Assembly (NCBI GenBank): GCA_011009095.1
Contig: VTPC01090568.1
Coordinates: 129,248 to 193,247, forward strand
Length of the DNA: 64,000 nt
Direction: 5' to 3'
Source of the DNA: Ignelater luminosus
Lineage: Eukaryota > Arthropoda > Insecta > Coleoptera > Elateridae
In this document: positions 1-9,659 of the stretch, piece after piece
How positions within the stretch are numbered: the stretch's first letter is position 1
How the letters are laid out: each line of letters starts with the position of its first letter
The notes under the pieces: generated by a model
Told to the model about the DNA's origin: nothing
What the model saw: only the letters and a program-made list of their open reading frames with translations
Databases searched by the model: none
Position numbers and translations under genes: made by a program

Positions 1-258
1 GCTATCAATACTAAAAATTTATTTTCTTCGTTGGTTACGGTGTTGGGTCTTTCTTGTTATTCGTATTCCACTTTTCCAATTTAAACAAGCAAAATTGATT
101 TTCTTACTGATGTTACGGAACATCCTGTATAACCATAAATATTTTTAGGTTGTAGATTGAGCGTAATGCTACAACTTTGGTGCAAGAAGTTCTTTTCTAT
201 TTATTACGGTTTATTGGCTATCGAGGAACGCACTACCAGTAAAACACCCTGTATATCA
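1..258. repeat. Partial dispersed repeat with ACACCCTGTATA motif
   Basis: The motif ACATCCTGTATA lies at 120-131 and ACACCCTGTATA at 244-255. Related motifs in the opposite orientation (TATACAGTGTGT, ATACAGGGTG) lie near the right end of the window at 63332 and 63481. CAGGGTG/CACCCTG end motifs are common on dispersed insect repeats. I infer the truncated end of such an element. No coding frame or target duplication is visible. Confidence 0.3.
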
Positions 259-2498
259 CATTTGTGAAAACTGGATTAAATTTTCACTTTAGTAGTGCCG
301 GGTTGGAAATGTCGATGTTGATTCGCTAACATCTAACTTAGTGTCCTTTTTTATTTTCCAAGAGTTTAGAATCTTCTTCAAATGGAAAAGATTTCAAGAT
401 ATTAAGGCGACGCGACAAAATACGACAAAGAAGCTATTCGCTATTTCAAAAATGTTTCGAACAGTGAATAAAGCTTTACTAGGTGAGTGGCTTTATAAAG
501 GGACTACTTTGAAAGTAGTCAATGTATATCTTGTATGTCTTGAATTAAACATATTCTAGAGAAATTTTAATCATACTTCGTATGTAAAGGTAGATAAGAA
601 GGCAAACAGGAGAATCGTCCGTCAACAATGTGAACAAAAACATAACATTGGAAACAAGTAAAAAGTTTAAATAAAGAGCTCACCTTCCTTGCTTGCTACT
701 CCTACCTAGAGAATAGTCCAAATAATACGAGCACAATAGATAAAATCACAGTTATTACAAAATATTCTGTTTGAAATTAAGGACAATCACAGTTACCTGT
801 ATACTTCGTAATATAAAAAAGAGTAAAATTTATTTTTAAATTAAATAAACCAACAATTATTATTTAGGATGAGCGCTTTATCTTTAAAATAATGATTATG
901 TAAAAATTCAACTTTTTATACTGTGTTTAACATGTGAATAATAGATAGAATGTTATTTCAGTAACAGAAAACGTCACCATAAAGCACAGTTGCTACCAGC
1001 TCATTTGATTCTTGACCTAGTTTTACATTTTTCTCTCTTTAGACGTATCCACTAATTGCCTACTTTAGTAGAAATAGACATCTTTCAATAAAGATTAAAG
1101 TCGTGCCTGCATTTGATTCAATATCAGCAAACTATTTCATTTAATTGGGTCTCTAGTTGGTGCAGCCGTTAGAAAAGTTCTTCAACTATCGGAATTTTAG
1201 CCGAACGCAAAATTATCTATTTAGCAGTATTTGGAAAACTTTTATACTAAACTTTGAACGTTCTATTCATTACGGTCTTTTATAAGTTAAGTTTAGAAGG
1301 AAATATCTCCATCGCGTAACGTTTAATGTTTTTTTACTTTTTTCTTCTTCAATAAAATAATTTCGAGAGTAAAGAACTTACAGAATTATAAAAATTTAAA
1401 TAAATGTATTCAAAGACAAATTTTGAAGAGAATATTTTACTCTGTAGCTATTAGCTGCAAGCCGCAGGTATTTGTGTTATTAACGCCATTCATGCCATTC
1501 TAACAATGTTAGTAGTTATGAGCTGTTGGTTTGAAGTGTCCTCGTGTAAATCAATAATCAGTAATAACTGCAAAACTGCGTTAACAACATCGTATCAAAC
1601 CTATATCGATAACTTTGACAGGATTTCCGTATAAAAATAATAAATATGTACATAAGTGCAATTGCATATAGATTGAGTAACTTTCAGAGTTAAAGTGATC
1701 GTCATTCCTTTGGCTATTTTCGAAATAAATACTGAACAAACTTTGTACTAGAGAATGGAGAGGTAAAGAGGACTTGAAAGAACTTTCAAGAACTGCTATT
1801 AAGGCCTTATCGTTTACCTAGGACATCTTTTTGATAACAAATGCTCTTATGGAGAACCTTTTGAAAGATAGTTTATAATGCACAAAGCGGTAGTTGTTAC
1901 CAACTCTCTCGTTACATAATTTTAATGCTGAAAGTTTTGCCTAATTTTCCTAAAAGATCAGAATATTGTTATTTCACCAAAAAAAGAATAATAACTTAAG
2001 GAAGTTTTTTATTTTGCAAGATTTTGTGTCTACATTTAAAATTACTTACGTTCTACTAATATTGAAAACATCCTCTCACAAGAGTCGCTGTGAAAATATT
2101 GTTCAATAATCAAATACAACGTTCTGATAATATTGTATTATTCCCTTATTAAATAATCTAATTTTAAATTTATTAGTTCTAAAATGGTTATTTTGTCTAA
2201 AAGAAAAATATTACTAAAATCTTTTTTTGCACTTTTTTGTGTTTTAAATCACGTCAGTAGTTCAGACTCAAAGAAAACTTATAGTATCTTAACTTGTCTG
2301 GAGGGTGTGAACCGTGAGGTCTCTTAAGAAGTATTTATGCAAATAATTAATAAGCTTGATCAAAACACGAGCGTCTGTTTATATTTGTTTTGTAAAGTTT
2401 ACCGCGGCTTTTTTTTGTGAACTAATGTTACATGTTTAGTGTGTTCAAATTTTGGTAACTGTTGAAATTAGCGATCCGCAGTTATTTTTACATACAAT
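259..2498. other. AT-rich DNA, no gene seen
   Basis: The stretch is AT-rich with frequent stops in all frames. The longest frame (341-559, 72 codons) begins with a non-ATG codon and has no recognisable motif. I see no repeat boundary or RNA gene. Confidence 0.6.
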
Positions 2499-2500
2499 TA

Positions 2501-3792
2501 ACACATGGGCTGAAAAGTCCCAGGCCTAACAAATAGATGGCGCTAGTTCTATTGCATTCACCGCTTTTTCAGTTAGTACTAATCTTCAAAAGACAGCTGT
2601 TAAAATTTCATGATATTCTATTCATTAGTTTGTGAGTTATTGTGCTAAGAGTGACGCTAGTTTTGTTATTTTCAAAACAATGGGTCAAAAACAATTTCGT
2701 GTTTTAATTTTACACTGCTTCTTGATGGGAAAAAATACCGTTCAAGCGAAGCAATGGCTTGAAAAGTGTTTTGGGGACTCCGCTCCATCAGAAACAACAA
2801 TAAAACGTTGGTTTGCTGCCTTCAAACGTGGTCGTAGAGACACCGATGATGCAGAACGCAGTGCACGTCCAAATGAGGCGGTAACACCAGAAAACATCAA
2901 GAAAATCCATAAAATCGTTTTGAATGATCGAAAAGTGAAGTTGCGTGAGTTAGCTGACATTGTAAAGATATCAAAAAAACGTGTTGGATTTATATTGCAT
3001 GAGCATTTGACTATGAGAAAGCTCTGCTCAAAGTGGGTGCCGCGTTTGCTCACTGTTCACCAAAAACAAGAACGTGTTGATGTTTCTGAGCAGTGTTTGG
3101 CCATGTTTAAACGTAACAAACCGGAAGTTTTGCGTCGATATGTGACAATGGATGAAACATGGATCTATCACTTCACTCCGGAATCAAAACGATCGTCATC
3201 TGAGTGGACGGCAACTGGTGAACCTCGTCCAAAGCGACCGAAAGCACAACAATCGGCTGGAAAGGTTATGGCATCGGTATTTTGGGATGTGCGTGGTGTA
3301 ATATTCATCGACTATCTTGAGAAGGGAAATACCATCAACAGTGAATATTATATAGCGTTATTGGAGCGTTTGAAGGCCGAAATTGCAAAGACACGACCGC
3401 ATATGGCAAAGAAAAAAATTTTGTTTCATCAAGACAACGCACCGTGTCACAAGTCAATCAAAACAATGGCAAAACTACATGAATTGAACTTCGAATTGCT
3501 CCCACATCCACCGTATTCGCCAGATTTGGCTCCCAGCGACTACTGGCTGTTCGCAGACCTAAACAAATGCTTGCCGGTAAGAAATTTCGCTCGAATGAAG
3601 AGGTTATCGCTGAAACTGAGTCTTATTTTGAGGCAAAAGATAAATCGTTCTACAAAAGTGGTATTGAAATGTTAGAGAGGCGCTGGAATGATTGCGTGGT
3701 TCTTGATGGGAATTACGTTGATGAATAAAGCTAATTTTGAACAAAAAAAACGTGTTTTCTTTGTTAGGCCTGGGACCTTTCAGCCCATGTGT
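2501..3792 (+). mobile_element. Mariner element 1 (irritans-type), full length with TIRs
   Basis: Terminal inverted repeats of about 33 bp begin ACACATGGGCTGAAA at 2501 and are mirrored at 3760-3792, differing by one base (AAGTCC versus AGGTCC) within the first 30. TA dinucleotides flank both ends (2499-2500 and 3793-3794), the standard Tc1/mariner target duplication. The 1292-bp length is normal for mariner. A subterminal GATGGCGCTA lies at 2536. The near identity of the TIRs argues for a fairly recent insertion. Confidence 0.95.
2680..3728 (+). pseudogene. Mariner transposase (irritans-type), one frameshift
   Basis: DDE/D transposase that would cut and rejoin mariner ends at TA. The likely start is the ATG at 2680 (MGQKQFRVLI), matching the family N-terminus; the open frame upstream starts with GTG and is probably not used. 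Paired N-terminal helix-turn-helix domains cover about residues 1-110. The WVPRLL linker motif is followed by MDETW (first catalytic Asp), HQDNAPCH (second) and YSPDLAPSD (third, D34D spacing). One base is missing near 3560-3563, just after the third Asp. The frame then ends at 3675, while the remaining C-terminus reads in another frame from 3561 to a stop at 3726-3728 (ending GNYVDE). Restoring one base would give about 349 residues. All catalytic residues are encoded before the lesion, so the product lacks only its C-terminal part. Confidence 0.93.
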
Positions 3793-3794
3793 TA

Positions 3795-6280
3795 CACTGG
3801 TTTCGTGGAATTTGGAAACACTGTTTTCAGTGCAGAGCGGTTCGTGAAGATTGGCAATGTTGTTTAGTTAGTTATTGTCCGACTATAAAGAAGAATATTC
3901 TCCTTTTTGACTATTCTTTGCAATTACCTAAATTATACACTGGGTTCCATTCGTTGTCATATTAAACTGTCTCCATAGTTATCTTTAACATTGTTAGTTC
4001 TGAAGGCAATTATAGGGAAACGCTGGAAAGCATTGGTAATTTCCAATAGTAAAGAAATCTCCTTTGTTTTGTCATTGAACCAATAGACACGACATTAAAA
4101 CTATTGAACTTGAAATAAATTATTTAATCTAATCACTTAGAGTTAGTCAGGTTTTAATTTTGTTTTTAGCATGATCTTATTCATTTTGCTTTAAATGAAT
4201 TATTTTTGAGTTAGATGTAATAACTTTGAGAAAGATCAATAGTTCTGCTACTGCTTGCTACTTATTCTACTTACGATCAAATCTTACATACCTCGCAGAA
4301 CTGTATCAGTCAGCCAAATAATGTTTAATAAATTATCCTAGACAAACAATTAATCTAATCAAAGTTATCTCAGTTAACTGAATGGTTTATAATTTTCTGT
4401 GTATAGTTAGGTATGTGAATGAAAAATCTGAATATAGCTGTACATAAAGGATAGGAGGTAACTACCTCATTTAATTAGCAAGACCTTTATCAAAACGTTC
4501 TTTAACAAATTCAACTGAAATTTCAAAAACAGTCCCTGTCGTATTAATTAAAAGTTCTCGAATGTGTAAATACTCTGCTTTGGTAGCCATTTTCATAATT
4601 AAAAAAATTTCAAGTTATTAGTATCGAAAAATATATTTTCACATAGCATAAATTTATTTTTTCTCTTAGGTTTTTAGTTATACGAGGTTTAAATTATAAA
4701 AAAGCCTCAAAGGCAAAAGAAAAAGTTAAATTAAAAAATACCTTTTTTAAAAAATTCTTTTATATTAATATTAAAAACCAGTTTAATATTATACAATATT
4801 AAGCAACAAAGTGTTCTTTTTTATAGTGTTAGCTTTTACGGTATCATGGAAGGTTTCATAGTATTGGAAAATGTGTCAAGTTCGTACAGCACGATTGATT
4901 GTTTTAAACACATTATGTGACATTTACAGCTGTACACGACAATTCATTTTTTATTGCTGGAAATTTCCAAGGAACGATTATTATCGTCTGAACCAAAATT
5001 ATTTTATTATGAATCTAATTAAGTCATAATGAAGGTCTCAATACGAACTGTTTATTAATAATAAAACATGGAATTCGACTTTTTGATTATTTCAATGGCA
5101 AACATGCTATACATATCGACTGAATAAGAAAAACTCACATTACCTATAGCGTGATCGTTAAAAAATTAAATAAATTAGAGTTTGTCGGTGATAGAGAAAA
5201 TTAGCAATCTGTTAAAAATACAAATTGACAATAAAAATCGACCTAAATATCCTATTTACAGCAAAGCAGGTAAGGAACGCATATTTTCGCTAATGATGCA
5301 CTAATAAAAGTTAAAATTAGATGTAGGATCGAGTGTTGCATCGAGATAAGTTTATTTGCGCCCGTTTAATCAACAATTGGATTTGTTGACAGGTTGTATG
5401 ATTAGCAAATGCCCAAATAAATATCTTTTTAGATTTAGTTGTATTTCACTTCATTCATGTTAAACCATTCGGTTATTTAAAGTTTGCTCAAGTTTACCGT
5501 TTGGCTACTTCTTTATGTTAAAAATTAGCAAAATATGCAAATGTATTTGTTGATTTTAGCTGTTTACTAAGATATATTCAATTAAAAAAGTCGTCTTAAA
5601 TCAACTATTGGCAAGTTATTAATTTTTAGATTTTATTGTAAATTAAGGCCGTGTTTGGGATGTCATGTGAAGTGTCCGTTTTATATTACAAATGCATGTT
5701 TATAGCCGTTTGCTTTGTAAAATGCAGAAAGGGCGTTGATACTTCCATTAACCGTATTTGCGTATAATGCTTGACTCAAGAACAAATGGGCGTAATACTC
5801 AATTTATTTTAATAACGCTATCTACAAATTTCGATTATTAACCACCCATTTGGTATTACCTTATTTGTTTATGACACTCAGAATGGATTTTACTTGAATA
5901 TTGAATTTCATTTTATTATATTAATAAGCCGTTTCTAGTTTGTTTTAACTCGTGCGTTTTTCAATGTACAAATAACGTAGTTTGTTTCAGGATTTAGGAG
6001 TAAAGGATAGCAAGGGTAGGTCCAAAACTATCACAGCGACTGCGAGCCGACATTAATATACCTTTAAAAAACCAGTTCCTGTTCTTGCAGTAAATCTTGT
6101 TTGTAAGACTGTCGAGAACTGTCTCTGGGCGTACCGTTGCATTTGCGCCTAGTTTATGTCATCATAGTTATAGATTTTCAGTTTCTTATTCTTGTTAACG
6201 TCAATTCCAAGATATCAAAGATGATTAACAATTATTTTTCTTTTTCTATCGAGAATTCAGAATCTCCACTCGAAATCTCA
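3795..6280. other. AT-rich DNA, no gene seen
   Basis: I find no coding frame, TIR pair or tandem array. A TTTGTTTCAG tract ending near 5990 could be a 3' splice site, but no convincing exon follows it. Confidence 0.5.
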
Positions 6281-6282
6281 TG

Positions 6283-6775
6283 TCATGTCATAATTCTTCC
6301 TGCTGCTGCGGAGCAGCAGAGGCCACTGCAGACATCAATACGCCTTTTCGGCCCCGATGGATATGGTGTTGATGTTGGTGGTGAACGCTGCTGTAGGCAG
6401 ACGCAGCTGCCGCTCCCGGGTGCTGAAGGTCGGAAAGTTTCTAGACTGAAGTGCTGGCGGCCGAGGGGGCAGCAGAGGCGAGGTGAAGGGCGAGGCGCAG
6501 CCACGGATGTCGGAATGTCTTCGTCCTTGAAGTCGGTGAAGGTCTGCTAGGCGGCGGCGGCGGCGTCGGTGGTCGTCGGTCTTCGCTCCTGGCGGCAGAG
6601 ATGTCGGTCCTGGTCGTCGTTGTAGGAGGAGGAGGATATGTGGGTAGCGATGGGGACAGGGGCCGAGGAAAGTACTGTTCCGGCATTTGCCTTCACCACT
6701 AAGGGAAACCTCGGAAAAACCCTAGTGAGAGCAACTCGAAATCTCTTGCTAGCTCCATACATCTCCGACCTTCAA
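6283..6775. other. GC-rich, CpG-rich island with GCC/GGC run
   Basis: The base composition jumps sharply from AT-rich to GC-rich, with a (GGC)n run near 6550-6565. Three mutually overlapping minus-strand frames and one plus-strand frame are open (about 71-137 codons). This is what GC-rich sequence gives by chance, so I do not call any of them a gene. On the minus strand, CGAGGTTTCCC and GGCAAATGCCGG at about 6682-6710 resemble a dispersed repeat I associate with polyneopteran insects; this is memory-based and weak. A TATATAG lies on the minus strand near 6893. The stretch could instead be a promoter-proximal exon. Confidence 0.35.
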
Positions 6776-6789
6776 GCAAGCCTGCTGGC

Positions 6790-7560
6790 TTTTTAATGTA
6801 TGTTGGAGAGTTTAGACAGTATTTCAAATTAAAAGGTCATCTCCGCTGAGTAGCAAAGAATATTTGGTAGCGGCGCGGCGCTTTTGTTTTCTATATAACC
6901 TTAATTCAGATACACGCAACACCTCCCCATAACGAAAAGTATAGGTCGTGTTTAATACTGGTCTTTTGACCCACCCCCTTCTTTTTACGCATGCTTACAT
7001 AACTCCCCCCTAATACACCTCTTAAATAAAAAAAGTCTCTAGTCCATTTTATCTAAATTAGGTCATAAAGTTTCGATTTTTAGTAACAAACTGGTCTACT
7101 GTTTTACTGTGCCTTAAATGAAAAAAGATTAGTGATGTAATACAGTGTCTACCCAAATCAAGATCTTTTTGGAAATTACACAGTTAATACAAAAGATTTA
7201 ATTCAATAGAATTCAAATACTGTTTTGCGTAGATTTGGTGATTTCTTTTTTAAACATCTCTTCCGATATGCACCGTACGTATCTTGATAGAATCTTTCGA
7301 CTTCTGTGGTAAAAGTAATTCCCTTGCTTTCAAGGCACTTGCCTTTACGCTGTCATCAGGAAGCACACCGATATTTCAGAAATCATTGCAATATCAATAT
7401 TAAACTGGAAAATTTGAAAATTATTAAAAATTGTAGGATTAATTTATAAAATCACGTGTCAAATGCAGTGAAAACCTTTGAAACTTTTTTTTGTAAAGTC
7501 AAAGTACATTCTGATATAAATGTCAAAACAAAAATGTAATTTTTTAAATTTTTGTATTGT
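6790..7560. other. AT-rich DNA, no gene seen
   Basis: Nothing recognisable is present apart from short runs of pyrimidines. The 71-codon minus-strand frame at 7452-7667 overlaps the end of the mobile element that follows and is not supported. Confidence 0.5.
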
Positions 7561-7569
7561 TGAATTATT

Positions 7570-8472
7570 GGTAACAGTTTGATACAGCTACCCCTAGAAT
7601 TAAACTTGTACTGAAAGAATTTAACATTACCAGTGCATGTATAGCCATTGAGAGAATCAAAAGACATCTGCGAAAGGCCCTTCCGACGCCAAACACTTAG
7701 AAACGTTTTAAAACAACTTCGAAAATAGACGATCTTGACAGTTCGCTAGCAAAACGACAGCCATGACACTATAATATCACGGTTACGTTCGTGCTACTCT
7801 TCGACAGCGTACCAACCGACAGTACCACAACCCAATTTCCTTAAATCACCTGAAGAACATTGACCCCGCGCAAGCATGGGTAAATTTATTAAAAAATAAA
7901 CGTTTAACTACTACTAACCTAGCAACACCCTCCCTACGCCCCCGCGTAAAATTGGGGTAAAATTCATTAAAAAAATTAACGTTTGACTCCTTCTAACCTA
8001 ACCACAACCTCGTTACGCTCCCGCAAGATTGAGGTAGAATTCATTACAAAAATTAACGTTTAACTCTTTCTAACCTAGCAACATCTTCGCTTAGGGTGGA
8101 ATTCATTAAAAAATTAACGTTTAACTCCTTCTAACCTAACCACATTTTCGCTACGCCCCCGTGCAGATTTATTACAAAAATTAACGTTTAACTCTTTTTT
8201 GTAACACCCTCGCTTGGAGTGAAATGCATTAAAAAATTAACGTTTAACTCCTTCTAACCTAGCAGCACCCTCGCTTGTGGTGGAATTCATCAAAGAAATT
8301 AACGTTTAACTCCTTCTAACCTAGCAGCACCCTCGCTTAGGGTGCGATGCATTAAAAAATTAACGTTTAACTTCTTCTAACCTAACCACACCCTCGCTAC
8401 GCCCCCGCATAAGATTGGGGTGAAATTCATTAAAACAATTAACTTACCTAGGGGTAGCTATTATTAATTACC
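7570..8472. mobile_element. Non-autonomous TIR element, copy 1, 8-bp TSD, minisatellite inside
   Basis: The left end reads GGTAACAGTTTGATACAGC and continues into TACCCCTAG. The right end, reverse-complemented, reads GGTAATTAATAATAGC then TACCCCTAG, so the ends are imperfect inverted repeats of about 25-28 bp. Both sides are flanked by the same 8 bases, GAATTATT (7562-7569 and 8473-8480). The 903-bp interior has about 300 bp of unique sequence and then a tandem array. A second copy lies at 43453-44031. No transposase is encoded. The 8-bp duplication fits hAT, P, Merlin, Zisupton or Novosib rather than Tc1/mariner or piggyBac. I cannot assign the superfamily. Confidence 0.85.
7862..8450. repeat. 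Minisatellite array within the TIR element, about 8-9 units
   Basis: Each unit carries ATTAACGTTTAACTCC, TTCTAACCTA and a CACCCTCGCT block. The AACGTTTAAC core recurs at about 7900, 7980, 8056, 8117, 8184, 8241, 8302 and 8363, with a truncated last unit at 8440. Spacings fall into a long class (76-79 bp), which keeps a CTACGCCCCCGC-AAGATTG segment, and a short class (57-67 bp), which lacks it. Confidence 0.9.
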
Positions 8473-8689
8473 GAATTATTTACTTTTTTTGGTACTCAAA
8501 GCAGTAGAACATAAAATAATGGGTTACTCGTACATAATATGACTAATATAACTTTATTGACTCGCCAGGCTCGTCCAATAGAGCCTGAACTATGTACTTG
8601 TAGCGTAAATATTTATTCTTAGATTAAATGTCATATTAATAATTTGATTGATAGTGAAACAATTTTTATTTTTTTATTGCGAGAAATTA

Positions 8690-9240
8690 GAACAAACCAA
8701 AGTATGATTTATAGAATTATTGACCAGTGCACTGGGATTGGTTTAGCAAAGCACCAGAAACTATCAAAAAAGCCTAGAATTCCTACCAGTAATAGAAATT
8801 GAAATAAAATGTCAAATTTATTAAAAAAGAATCTCGAATCTCATCCACCAAGCTTGGAATTCGTATTGGAATTGTGGCTAAAGATCTAGATTCAGGTTTT
8901 GATGAAGTGAGGTTTTAACCTAAATCCAAATCTCCTGACGAATTGAACTGATTCTGTCGGTAAAGTCTTTGAGCTCTACATGAACCATATCAGAAGAAGA
9001 CTTCTGGTTTGATTTAGCATCTACTCATTGCACTAGAAAGGTGGCTGAATTTTTTAGCAGGTGCTGGTGGAACTAAATACTTGAAATATGCTTCAGGATT
9101 GATCAAAAGAAAAATGTTGGGTATTATAAAGACGAATGTAGGTACTCTGAAAAATTCACTCTAATTAAAAGCGTCGATTGGTTTTCAAAAAATCTAGAGG
9201 AAGATTCTGTGCTAAACCATACCTAGGCCTTGAAGTAAAC
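8690..9240 (+). pseudogene. Possible Tc1-like transposase relic
   Basis: Weak. Translation in shifting frames gives RISSTKLGIRIG near 8838, reminiscent of the second HTH of Tc1-type transposases. Further on, YLKYASGLIKRK-like text resembles the stretch before the second catalytic Asp. Stops and frameshifts are frequent and no inverted repeats are visible. It starts just to the right of the 8-bp duplication of the preceding element. Confidence 0.22.
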
Positions 9241-9515
9241 TTATAATTGATTTAGAAATAAGTATTAGTTTCAAGCATCATATTGTGGTAATAAAAACTA
9301 AATACAGAACTTTTTAAAGAAGTCGTTTTACCTATAACTAACCTGTTAATAAGAACAGAGCAATATATTTTCATATATCAGTGGTTAATTTCATCTCGGA
9401 AGTAAAAATGCAAATGACGAACGTTGTTCATATAGAATTTTTTTGGTAAATAAATAGTGTAACCTTATATGTGTATCTTTAAATTTGTAACTAAAGATTT
9501 CTGTTTTCTTTGCAG

Positions 9516-9650
9516 ATTGTTTCTTGGGTAAAGACAATTTGGAGTTGTACTGTTATTTCTTTGTTTATCTTTCACAACGCAATTACTGTTCAGAATGAAT
9601 TAGTAAGAACTTCATCTGCACTTAAGAACAGTTTGGAATCACGAAACTAA
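9516..9650 (+). other. Candidate terminal exon behind a strong 3' splice site
   Basis: A long pyrimidine tract ends in TTTCTTTGCAG at 9505-9515. Downstream, one frame is open for 44 codons to TAA at 9648-9650, and a second frame (from 9518, CFLGKDNLELYC...) is open for 26 codons to TGA. Either could be the last coding exon of a host gene, but neither product is recognised and an intronic coincidence is possible. Confidence 0.2.
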
Positions 9651-9659
9651 GAATGTAAA

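Noticed and set aside
6137-6550. 137-codon plus-strand frame across the GC-rich island
   Set aside because: The frame runs from AT-rich into GC-rich DNA with an abrupt change of character and overlaps three opposite-strand frames; it is probably fortuitous.
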